From UBA6448 sp051893155 (GTDB lineage Bacteria; Bacillota_I; Bacilli_A; RF39; UBA660), in contig JBJFGY010000019.1 in NCBI GenBank assembly GCA_051893155.1, positions 1 through 14,971 of the forward strand: DNA of 14,971 bases, given 5' to 3'. The notes under the pieces were generated by a model. The model saw only the letters and a list, made by a program, of their open reading frames with translations. It was not told the DNA's origin and did no database searches. Shown in pieces: positions 1-6,334 of this stretch; the first letter of the stretch is position 1; the number at the start of each line of letters is the position of its first letter. The position numbers and the translations under genes are program-made.

Positions 1-76
1 TATGACCATAATTAAGCCCTGTTTCAATTGATATTATTTCTTTTTCTTGTAAATCAGATAAAAACATACTATTCAT
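1..76 (-). CDS. 5' end of a probable YlmC/YmxH-family (PRC-barrel) protein, partial
   Basis: Reading leftwards from an ATG at 76 gives 25 codons, open to the window edge. The peptide contains FLSDLQEKEIISIETG, which resembles the start of the small PRC-barrel YlmC/YmxH family (typically M-x-L/S-S-x-L-Q-x-K-D/E-V/I-I/V-x-x-x-x-G), usually linked to sporulation or cell-division regions in Firmicutes. An in-frame ATG at 67 would give the more usual family start. Neither ATG has a convincing Shine-Dalgarno sequence. Both starts lie inside a perfect inverted repeat (62-92), so translation may be affected by RNA structure. The call rests on about 20 residues, so the family is probable rather than certain. 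The gene lies directly downstream of the Bro array and on the same strand. Confidence 0.5.
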   Translation of the reverse strand, partial: MNSMFLSDLQEKEIISIETGLNYGH

Positions 77-92
77 ATTTAATAGTATGTTT
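62..92. promoter_or_regulatory. Perfect 12-bp inverted repeat over the start of the ylmC-like gene
   Basis: Bases 62-73 (AAACATACTATT) are the exact reverse complement of 81-92, with a 7-base loop at 74-80. On the minus strand the loop holds the ATG at 76 and the second arm runs into a short T run, so the hairpin could terminate transcription from the upstream array or sequester the start codon. It could also be a dimeric-repressor operator. Confidence 0.5.
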
Positions 93-118
93 AAAAATTA
101 AACTTTATTCTTTTTTAA

Positions 119-151
119 AAATTACCGAATGAAAATGCCACAAATTACCGA
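119..151. repeat. Short direct repeat in the gap between the decayed Bro copy and the ylmC-like gene
   Basis: The 10-mer AAATTACCGA occurs at 119-128 and again at 142-151, with starts 23 bases apart. It is one of the few GC-containing motifs in an otherwise A/T-run gap (93-169). It could be a pair of protein-binding sites or leftover sequence. Nothing else is recognisable in this gap. Confidence 0.3.
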
Positions 152-169
152 TTTTAAAAAAATCATTTT

Positions 170-427
170 TTTCAATTTGTTTATTATCAGCAATTATATT
201 GATAGTTTAATGCATTATCTTTAGTTACAATATACTTACCATCACCGGCTTTTAATTTCAACTGGTCACAATTTGTAACCGTTTCATTTTATTTTTTTTA
301 ATCTAAATTTTAATTTTCTCCAATAAGATTATCTATCTTTGCTTTTAGATATAACACTAACTATATCAACAACACTTATGTAATATTTTTCATCTTCCTT
401 ATCCCATACTATTCTAATAGTTTCATT
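170..427 (-). pseudogene. Decayed third copy of the Bro-N antirepressor-like gene
   Basis: This stretch aligns with the two intact copies downstream of each one's N-terminus but is broken in several ways. The ribosome binding site (AAAGGAGTGG) is retained, but about 45 bp including the start codon and the first ~15 codons are gone, so the site abuts codons for NETIR. A CAA-to-TAA change creates a stop at 329-331, just after SKSKDR. A frameshift follows in the A-rich stretch before the VTNC motif. An in-phase deletion of about 182 codons then joins DGKY (residue 80 of the intact copies) to IVTKDNALNYQY (residue 263 onward), and a further 1-base shift disrupts the last codons. The surviving N-terminal sequence is mosaic, with VSVIS as in the copy at 452-1306 and DR-x-SYWRKLK as in the copy at 1334-2188. 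It is non-functional as a full-length protein. Confidence 0.85.
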
Positions 428-925
428 ACCACTCCTTTCTTTTTTATATCTTTATTTATTTTCAATTTGTTTATTTTCATCAATATATTGATAATTTAAT
501 GCATTATCTTTAGTTACAATAGGCTCTCCAAGTCTTGATTCAATATCTATTCTAGTATTATTTGCAACTTGTCCACCTTCTTTGGCTATTTTCCTATTTG
601 CCTCTAAACCAATAGGTTTATGCTTTTCTGCTAGTTTTCTTGTTGTTAATTCACCAATATCTGCAAGTGCAACTTCTAATTCTGACATATTATCTCTTAA
701 ACTCTCTTTTCTAAGACCTTTATACTCTTTATATTCTTTAGCCGTCATTCCAGACCAAGTTTTATAAATTTCATTTGTTAGAATCGCAAATTCAACTTCT
801 TCAGTAACTCCACCATTTCTCCATGTATCAGTTAATTTTTTTCTATCCTGTATTCCCTTTATTCTTTTAATAATCCAATCTTCAGAATATCCTTTAGCTC
901 GATATGTATCAATTGCTCTTTGCAC
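428..925. repeat. Tandem repeat block, copy A (498 bp)
   Basis: This block is base-for-base identical to 1310-1807 at an offset of 882 bp. It covers the 3' 158 codons of the Bro gene at 452-1306 plus the ribosome-binding-site spacer behind it. Identity ends at position 926 (A here, T at 1808, a silent change), beyond which the copies diverge clearly. Confidence 0.9.
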
Positions 926-1306
926 AGTTATTGAAGGATCAAAAACTTCGTCAATTCTTTCTTTACCTAATTTTGCAAGCCACTGCTTTATAGGTTCTGC
1001 ATTTTTACTTGGAATTGATTCTATTATTCTAAACATTCCTTCAATATCACACACATCAGTATTATAATATTTCCCATCTAAAGATTTTAATTTCAGTTGG
1101 TGACAATTTGTCACCGACTCATTTCCCTCTTCCCTTAACCTTTGCTTTAACTTATTCCAATACTTTCTACCATCTTTGCTTTCAGATATAACACTAACAA
1201 TATCAACAACACTTATATAATACTTTTCTTCTTCTTTATCCCATACTGTTCTAATAGTTTCATTATTAAATATTTTATTTATTAAATGCATTTTATCTTG
1301 TTTCAC
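452..1306 (-). CDS. Bro-N domain phage-antirepressor/DinD-like protein, copy 1
   Basis: This 284-residue protein has an N-terminal Bro-N-type domain (about residues 15-115), including KYYISVVDIV, the YWNKLKQRL segment, the conserved VTNCH motif (65-69) and the IPSKNAEPIKQWLAKLG helix. A conserved charged helical C-terminus follows (EVFDPSITVQRAIDTYRAKG, TWRNGGVTEEVEFAILTNEI, GLRKESLRDNMSELE, AKEGGQVANNTR). This architecture matches the prophage antirepressor/DNA-damage-inducible-D-like family, whose Bro-N domain is thought to bind DNA or a repressor; the exact role here is unknown. The start is GTG at 1306, placed by AAAGGAGTGG just upstream. It lies 27 bp after the stop of copy 2 and shares an identical C-terminal coding half with it, while its N-terminal half differs at about 21 of the first 126 residues. 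Confidence 0.8.
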   Translation of the reverse strand: MKQDKMHLINKIFNNETIRTVWDKEEEKYYISVVDIVSVISESKDGRKYWNKLKQRLREEGNESVTNCHQLKLKSLDGKYYNTDVCDIEGMFRIIESIPSKNAEPIKQWLAKLGKERIDEVFDPSITVQRAIDTYRAKGYSEDWIIKRIKGIQDRKKLTDTWRNGGVTEEVEFAILTNEIYKTWSGMTAKEYKEYKGLRKESLRDNMSELEVALADIGELTTRKLAEKHKPIGLEANRKIAKEGGQVANNTRIDIESRLGEPIVTKDNALNYQYIDENKQIENK

Positions 1307-1309
1307 AAA

Positions 1310-1807
1310 ACCACTCCTTTCTTTTTTATATCTTTATTTATTTTCAATTTGTTTATTTTCATCAATATATTGATAATTTAATGCATTATCTTTAGTTACA
1401 ATAGGCTCTCCAAGTCTTGATTCAATATCTATTCTAGTATTATTTGCAACTTGTCCACCTTCTTTGGCTATTTTCCTATTTGCCTCTAAACCAATAGGTT
1501 TATGCTTTTCTGCTAGTTTTCTTGTTGTTAATTCACCAATATCTGCAAGTGCAACTTCTAATTCTGACATATTATCTCTTAAACTCTCTTTTCTAAGACC
1601 TTTATACTCTTTATATTCTTTAGCCGTCATTCCAGACCAAGTTTTATAAATTTCATTTGTTAGAATCGCAAATTCAACTTCTTCAGTAACTCCACCATTT
1701 CTCCATGTATCAGTTAATTTTTTTCTATCCTGTATTCCCTTTATTCTTTTAATAATCCAATCTTCAGAATATCCTTTAGCTCGATATGTATCAATTGCTC
1801 TTTGCAC
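1310..1807. repeat. Tandem repeat block, copy B (498 bp)
   Basis: This is the partner of 428-925. It covers the 3' half of the Bro gene at 1334-2188 and the spacer with the ribosome binding site of the next copy. Complete identity in coding and spacer DNA points to a recent duplication or to gene conversion confined to this part. Confidence 0.9.
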
Positions 1808-2188
1808 TGTTATTGAAGGATCAAAAACTTCGTCAATTCTTTCACTACCTAATCTAGCTAACCATAATTTCATTGGTTCTGCATTCTTACTTGGAATTGA
1901 TTCTATTATTCTAAACATTCCTTCAATGTCTACAACATCAGTTAAACGATATTTACCATCTTGTGCTTTCAACTTCAAAGCGTGACAATTTGTCACGGTT
2001 TCATTTCCTTCTCCTTTTAATCTTTGTTTTAATTTTCTCCAATAAGATTGTCTATCTTTACTTTCGGATAATACACCTACTATATCAACAACACTTATAT
2101 AATATTTTTCATCTTCTTTATCCCATACCGTTCTAATAGTTTCATTATTAAATATTTTATTTATCAAATGCATTTTATCTTGATTCAT
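1334..2188 (-). CDS. Bro-N domain phage-antirepressor/DinD-like protein, copy 2
   Basis: This 284-residue paralogue has the same domain order as copy 1: a Bro-N-type N-terminus with YYISVVDIVGVLSESKDRQSYW, GNETVTNCHALKLK, TDVVDIEGMFRIIESIPS and AEPMKLWLARLG, then a C-terminus identical to copy 1 from about residue 127. Compared with copy 1 the changes cluster in the N-terminal domain (for example residues 46-51, 58-64, 70-86 and 106-115), as expected if the two recognise different partners. The ATG at 2188 follows a strong AAAGGAGGG site. The gene starts 18 bp downstream of the XRE regulator and is almost certainly co-transcribed with it. It is named from family resemblance; function as an antirepressor or DNA-damage-response protein is inferred. 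Confidence 0.8.
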   Translation of the reverse strand: MNQDKMHLINKIFNNETIRTVWDKEDEKYYISVVDIVGVLSESKDRQSYWRKLKQRLKGEGNETVTNCHALKLKAQDGKYRLTDVVDIEGMFRIIESIPSKNAEPMKLWLARLGSERIDEVFDPSITVQRAIDTYRAKGYSEDWIIKRIKGIQDRKKLTDTWRNGGVTEEVEFAILTNEIYKTWSGMTAKEYKEYKGLRKESLRDNMSELEVALADIGELTTRKLAEKHKPIGLEANRKIAKEGGQVANNTRIDIESRLGEPIVTKDNALNYQYIDENKQIENK

Positions 2189-2206
2189 AAAACCCTCCTT
2201 TCATAA

Positions 2207-2539
2207 TTATTTATCTTTTGAATCTAAGTATATTTTCATAATTGAAGTAAATAAATCTTCTTTTTGCTCACTTGTAAGTTCTTTACTATCAAATAATACT
2301 CTTGCTTTTTCTATTAAATCTAAACAAGAATCAGTTGTTTCTGACATAAGAAAATAAGACATATCCACTTTAAAATACTCACATAATTTTTCTAATTGTT
2401 TTAAACTTATATTTCTTTTACCACTTTCCAAATTAGATATTTGTCCACGACTAAGTTTTAAAACTCTAGCTAAATCATCTTGCTTCAAACCTCTTCTATT
2501 TCTTAATAATTTAACTTTTTCTCCTAAATCATAATTCAT
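2207..2539 (-). CDS. XRE-family helix-turn-helix transcriptional regulator
   Basis: This is a small repressor-like protein of 110 residues from the ATG at 2539. The N-terminal 60 residues form a typical Cro/C1-type HTH: LGEKVKLLRNRRGLKQDDLARVL, then the recognition helix region LSRGQISNLESGKRNISL, then LKQLEKLCEYFKVDMSYFL. A charged helical tail of about 45 residues follows and could mediate dimerisation. The frame extends to a GTG at 2548 and an ATG at 2545, but AGGGTGATG lies at just the right distance to serve ATG 2539. It heads the array and has its own consensus promoter. By family precedent it would repress its own promoter and hence the Bro genes downstream, with the Bro proteins as candidate antirepressors. 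Confidence 0.85.
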   Translation of the reverse strand: MNYDLGEKVKLLRNRRGLKQDDLARVLKLSRGQISNLESGKRNISLKQLEKLCEYFKVDMSYFLMSETTDSCLDLIEKARVLFDSKELTSEQKEDLFTSIMKIYLDSKDK

Positions 2540-2559
2540 ATTCATCACCCTATGAATAC

Positions 2560-2588
2560 ATTATAATAAATATGTTTCTATTTGTAAA
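2560..2588 (-). promoter_or_regulatory. Sigma-A type promoter of the XRE-Bro operon
   Basis: On the minus strand TTTACA (2583-2588) and TATAAT (2560-2565) are separated by exactly 17 bases, about 20 bp upstream of the XRE start. The transcript leader would be very short. This is the only strong promoter visible for the array. Confidence 0.75.
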
Positions 2589-2615
2589 CTTTTTTTATAA
2601 AAATATTTTGACTAT

Positions 2616-2653
2616 AAAAAATACTCAAAATATTTAAATTCTGAGTATTTTTA
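2616..2653 (-). terminator. Intrinsic terminator after the surface-protein gene
   Basis: Perfect 11-bp arms AAAAATACTCA (2617-2627) and TGAGTATTTTT (2642-2652) flank a 14-base loop. On the minus strand the stem is followed by a T run. It lies about 25 bp beyond the surface-protein stop and separates that gene from the XRE promoter. The stem is AT-rich, so strength is uncertain. Confidence 0.65.
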
Positions 2654-2677
2654 GTATTTAACTATATTTTTTAACCA

Positions 2678-4495
2678 TTAATCAGCTTCTATCAAATAAG
2701 GCGAAGTATATGACCCATCTCCTGAGACAAACACGGTGCCAGGTTTTAAGGAAACTGACAGCCGGACCCCGTAGGGAAAGTTCACGAAGTCTCTATGATC
2801 GACTCCTGAGTTCAAGACGATATCCCCGTGAGCGATGTTGTCGTCGAAAGAGTTAGGAGTCCCCAGCCAATAATACTCTCCTGTATTTAAATAATATGTA
2901 CTACAGTTTGCATCCTCATAAGCTAGCGACACTTCTGGGGCAGTAAGTAAGCCTACAGGATATTTAAGTGGTGCTTTTGCATTTCCTACTCTAAACTGGT
3001 CTGTTTCATTGGCACATACTAAACTATAATTTAAATTTTTAAATTGTAAATAACTTGATGTACTTCCACCATTAGGATTCAAGCCATTTAAATTTAATAT
3101 ACTCCGGTCATTACAAAATGTTGTATCTTCTAGATATGATGTATATGATGTCATATTATTTTCATACCAAGTTTCTATATATGTTTTTATTGTTGAATTA
3201 GTTTTATTTACATCATCTGCATATAACATTTCATTTAAAGCATCACCCACAGATTTACCACCTGTAAGCGTTATATAATATGCAGTTTCAGAATCAGTAT
3301 AATATACATAATATATAGACGAACAAGTAGTTCCTGTTGTGAAACACGTATAATGATTATTATTTATTGTATTATAACCACTAGACCAAGTTGCCACTGT
3401 CATTGTATCAGTGAGTGTATACGTACCACCAGAATAAGTAAATGAATTTCCAAAAACAATATTAGATAATGCTGAACTCGATTTAGATGAAAAAGTATAC
3501 ACTGTATTATACATATAACCAACATATGCTGGAGATTCAGTACTACTATTAAATTCACTTGTTCCTATTTGAGAAGCTTCTCCGGTATTATTACATGAAC
3601 CATTAGTTGGAACACCATTATAAATTAATTTAACTCCCCCAGTATCTGTTGTTCTTACCATTTTCCAGCAAAAGCCAGCAAAAAGGACATTATTATCTTC
3701 TACGGCGCCATTATAATAATATACTGGGTTTGCATAAGTATCTGAGCCATCGCCATCATATAATTTTACAAATGTATTTCCTTCAGTATATTTAGTTTGA
3801 ATTGTTTTATAAAGAATTTCACCTTTATGCTTATCTGCATAAACATTACATGTAGTATTTTGAGAAGCATATACAAGTATTTTATTATTTTCTATTGATA
3901 CTGTTCCACTTGGATTACAACTTGTCTTATCAGTATTAACTGTATAATAATAACCAGTTTCATTTATAGGAAGTTGTCCCATTTGTTTATACGTTGTTCC
4001 TCCGACTTCTTCTTGAACAAATAAATTTATTATATAATCTTCGGCTACGCCATCTATAGCATCAAAATATACATTACATGTTCCTCTTTTCGTGGCACTT
4101 ACTGAAAAAGTTTTATTTGTATAACCTGTTATTGTTATTCCATCATCACATGTAGTATTTGCTTCCATATAAGTATAAGCTGTTTCTGATGGAATATAAT
4201 ATGAGAGTGAATATGTTCCAAGTCCATTTCCACTACTATCTTTATCTTCTCTATATATATTTATTTTTATATCATTTGGATTTATTTGGGCTACCCCTGC
4301 TATTAATAAATTAGTAGATTTATTTACATAAAAAGAATAGGTAATTAAAGTTATACTACCTAATATAGCAAGTATTATGATACTTAATATAGCTATACTT
4401 TTCTTTTTATTATTTTTAAATGATAATTTGATATTATTTATTAAATCTTTAAAAATAATTTTTGCTTTATTTAATAAATTTTTAATTTTTACCAT
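2678..4495 (-). CDS. Membrane-anchored surface protein with a C-type-lectin-like, DGR-target-like C-terminus
   Basis: This 605-residue protein has a basic cytoplasmic N-terminus (1-32), one transmembrane helix (about 33-56) and a long Ser/Thr/Asn/Tyr-rich extracellular part. Residues 60-245 hold two or more similar beta-rich units with paired cysteines (TTCDDG...GTCNVYFDA, then TSCNPSG...TTCNVYADK). From about 255 a globular domain begins (FAGFCWKMVRTTDTGGVKLIYNG) and continues to the end with YYWLGTP, YGVRLSVSLKPG and GDGSYTSPYLIE. This W...G-V-R layout is typical of DUF1566/C-type-lectin-like folds used by DGR variable proteins. Codons 543-605 are about 50% GC, against about 25% for the rest. 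The AAGAGG site fits the ATG at 4495, and a terminator follows. No promoter is obvious in the 76-bp gap upstream. The substrate or partner is unknown. Confidence 0.75.
   Translation of the reverse strand: MVKIKNLLNKAKIIFKDLINNIKLSFKNNKKKSIAILSIIILAILGSITLITYSFYVNKSTNLLIAGVAQINPNDIKINIYREDKDSSGNGLGTYSLSYYIPSETAYTYMEANTTCDDGITITGYTNKTFSVSATKRGTCNVYFDAIDGVAEDYIINLFVQEEVGGTTYKQMGQLPINETGYYYTVNTDKTSCNPSGTVSIENNKILVYASQNTTCNVYADKHKGEILYKTIQTKYTEGNTFVKLYDGDGSDTYANPVYYYNGAVEDNNVLFAGFCWKMVRTTDTGGVKLIYNGVPTNGSCNNTGEASQIGTSEFNSSTESPAYVGYMYNTVYTFSSKSSSALSNIVFGNSFTYSGGTYTLTDTMTVATWSSGYNTINNNHYTCFTTGTTCSSIYYVYYTDSETAYYITLTGGKSVGDALNEMLYADDVNKTNSTIKTYIETWYENNMTSYTSYLEDTTFCNDRSILNLNGLNPNGGSTSSYLQFKNLNYSLVCANETDQFRVGNAKAPLKYPVGLLTAPEVSLAYEDANCSTYYLNTGEYYWLGTPNSFDDNIAHGDIVLNSGVDHRDFVNFPYGVRLSVSLKPGTVFVSGDGSYTSPYLIEAD
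2768..2875 (-). other. Candidate variable region (VR) at the 3' end of the surface-protein gene
   Basis: Codons 543-578 (WLGTPNSF...PYGVR) are abruptly GC-rich, and 17 of the 36 codons end in C (AAC, GAC, TTC, ATC, CAC, GTC, TAC), whereas the rest of the gene uses T- or A-ending codons. This is what AAC-rich template codons become after adenine-directed mutagenesis. The segment sits at the C-terminus between a conserved YYW and a conserved GVR, as in known DGR targets. No template repeat or reverse transcriptase is present in the window, so the identification is inferential. Confidence 0.5.
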
Positions 4496-4571
4496 AATAA
4501 AACCTCTTATTATTACTACTATTTAATAATAACATAGTTTTATTTTTTTTACTATATATTTTTTAAAAAAT

Positions 4572-5678
4572 TTATTTTAAATACCAAAGTGGTTTACCTT
4601 CTTTTAAAACTTCTTTAATAAAACCACAACCTAAGCATTCTTCACCATCATATAAAACACATGCTTGACCGGGAGTAACACTTTTAGCAAGTCCTTTATA
4701 TATTACTCTAATTTCATTATTTTCTAAATATTCTAAAGCTACTGGATGATCCTGTCCACGATATCGAAATTTTGCAGTGCAAAATGAAGGTCTTTTACTT
4801 GATATAAAATTTACATTTTCTATTATACATTCATCTGAATAAAGATATTTTGAATCGCCATATGCTACATATAAAATATTATTTTTAGTGTCTTTTCCAC
4901 ATACATAATGTCTTTCTTCATCACCAGATAGTCCTACACCTTTTCTTTGACCTATTGTATAGTTCATAAGTCCTTGATGAGTTCCAATTTTTTCTTTAGT
5001 TTCGACATTTATAATATCACCAGGATTGGGTTTTAAATAATTTGCCATAAATTTTTGAAAATTTCTTTCACCAATAAAACATATACCTGTAGAATCTTTT
5101 TTATCAAAAACAGGAATACCTTCTTCTTTGGCTATTTTTCTTACTTCATCTTTTGTATAATCACCGATAGGAAAAAGTACATCTTTAAAATTATTGACAT
5201 TTACATCCGCTAAAAAATAGGTTTGATCTTTATTTAAATCTTTTGCTCTAAGAAGTTTATTACCCACTATTCTAGCGTAATGACCTGTAGCAATATAATC
5301 TGCTCCCAACTTTCTTGCTTCTTTTACAAATAAATCAAATTTGATATATTTATTACAAAGCATATCTGGATTAGGAGTTCTTCCTTTTTTTAATTCCTCT
5401 AAAAAATAGGTAAAAACATAATCCCAATATTCTTTTATAAAATCTACTCGATAAAGTTTTATGCCTAAATGTTCACAAACTTTTTTTGCATCATTATAAT
5501 CTTTTTCTTGGGGACAAATATCATTAAAATCATTAGGATTTCCTAAAATATCATTATTAATATTACTATCCCAATTACGCATAAATAATCCAATTACTTC
5601 ATAACCCTGTTTTATAAGTAAATAAGCGCCTACTGCACTATCTACTCCTCCACTCATACCAATAACAACTTTACTCAT
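4572..5678 (-). CDS. mnmA: tRNA-specific 2-thiouridylase MnmA
   Basis: This is a full-length (368-residue) MnmA, which uses ATP and a relayed persulfide to make the 2-thio group of U34 in tRNA-Lys, -Glu and -Gln in the cytoplasm. The N-terminal ATP-pyrophosphatase loop SGGVDS is at 9-14. The catalytic cysteine is in NPDMLCNKYIKFD (C108) and the persulfide cysteine in DSTGICFIGERNF (C200). GHYAR (132-136), TYFLADV, the central GTHQGLMNYTIGQRKG segment and the C-terminal beta-barrel (KFRYRGQD, TPGQACVLYDGEECLGCGFI) are all present. The ATG at 5678 follows AAGAAGGG. The gene has its own promoter and is separated by 76 bp from the surface-protein gene downstream; no clear terminator is seen in that gap. 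Confidence 0.97.
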   Translation of the reverse strand: MSKVVIGMSGGVDSAVGAYLLIKQGYEVIGLFMRNWDSNINNDILGNPNDFNDICPQEKDYNDAKKVCEHLGIKLYRVDFIKEYWDYVFTYFLEELKKGRTPNPDMLCNKYIKFDLFVKEARKLGADYIATGHYARIVGNKLLRAKDLNKDQTYFLADVNVNNFKDVLFPIGDYTKDEVRKIAKEEGIPVFDKKDSTGICFIGERNFQKFMANYLKPNPGDIINVETKEKIGTHQGLMNYTIGQRKGVGLSGDEERHYVCGKDTKNNILYVAYGDSKYLYSDECIIENVNFISSKRPSFCTAKFRYRGQDHPVALEYLENNEIRVIYKGLAKSVTPGQACVLYDGEECLGCGFIKEVLKEGKPLWYLK

Positions 5679-5702
5679 ACTTTTTCCCTTCTTACAATGT
5701 TT

Positions 5703-5730
5703 ATGATAACAAAATTAATAAAAAAGTCAA
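5703..5730 (-). promoter_or_regulatory. Promoter of mnmA
   Basis: On the minus strand TTGACT (5725-5730) and TATCAT (5703-5708) lie 16 bases apart, about 25 bp before the mnmA start. The -35 box is immediately beyond the stop codon of the preceding membrane-protein gene. Confidence 0.6.
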
Positions 5731-5732
5731 TA

Positions 5733-6266
5733 TTATAAACTTATCTTAAATAATTTCAAAAGTGATGGTATTATAAGAAAAGAAGTGCACAATAATAAAA
5801 TATTATTTATAAAATAAATTAAAATCATAATAATATTTTTTTTAAAATATAAAGATAAATTTTTTTTATTTCTTTTATATTTACTAAAAATATTTAAATA
5901 TATATGTTTAATAAATTTAAATGTATAAAATGATGATAAATATAAAATAAATAAATTAAATAATTTAAATATAATCATATAAGTTATTATAAAAAAAATT
6001 CCTATAATACCAAAATTTTTTAAAAATAATACTAACATATAACCAAATATAAAAGAATTATAAATTAATAATACATATGAAAAATTTATACTTAGTATTG
6101 GAAGTAAAAGTAATAACATTATAATTAAAATTAAATAAAGTAAATATTTAAATGAAAAAAAACTCGTAAAAAAAGAATATAATTTTAAATTAATTGGATA
6201 AACTTTACAAAAAATAGTTCCTATAATAAATGCTATTAAAATGCTATAATTAATAATTTTTTTCAT
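5733..6266 (-). CDS. Very AT-rich integral membrane protein, possibly SpoIIM-like
   Basis: This 177-residue protein is composed mostly of I, L, F, K, N and Y, with about five hydrophobic segments: residues 5-22, about 40-60, 62-85, 88-115 and 143-170. A Lys-rich loop (KYKRNKKNLSLYFKK) precedes the last helix. The order (N-terminal helix, a helix ending IYNSFIFGYMLVLFLKNFG, then a long pair of helices, and a C-terminal end in IPSLLKLF) recalls SpoIIM, the membrane component of the engulfment complex, including its G-F/Y-x-L-G-F-like segment and its ending in P-x-LLKL. Sequence this biased matches many membrane proteins by chance, so the family is only a suggestion. GC content is lower than in any neighbour. 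There is no clear Shine-Dalgarno before the ATG at 6266. Confidence 0.5.
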   Translation of the reverse strand: MKKIINYSILIAFIIGTIFCKVYPINLKLYSFFTSFFSFKYLLYLILIIMLLLLLPILSINFSYVLLIYNSFIFGYMLVLFLKNFGIIGIFFIITYMIIFKLFNLFILYLSSFYTFKFIKHIYLNIFSKYKRNKKNLSLYFKKNIIMILIYFINNILLLCTSFLIIPSLLKLFKISL

Positions 6267-6297
6267 ATTAAAATATATTATCTAAATTATTTTTAAT

Positions 6298-6328
6298 GAT
6301 AAAAAAACTCTATCTTACGATAAAGTTT
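6298..6328 (-). terminator. Intrinsic terminator of the cotJ operon
   Basis: On the minus strand AAACTTTATC pairs with GATAGAGTTT (one G-U pair) around a GTAA tetraloop, followed by seven Ts. It starts 7 bp beyond the cotJC stop. Confidence 0.85.
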
Positions 6329-6334
6329 AAAAAT

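Noticed and set aside
582..767. Open frame on the plus strand, also present identically at 1464-1649
   Set aside because: It is antisense to the conserved C-terminal half of the Bro genes, has no ribosome binding site or known motif, and is duplicated only because the repeat is.
428..2188. Tandem repeats as a CRISPR array or insertion sequence
   Set aside because: The repeat unit is a protein-coding gene of 882 bp with its own ribosome binding site. There are no short regular repeats with spacers, terminal inverted repeats or transposase.
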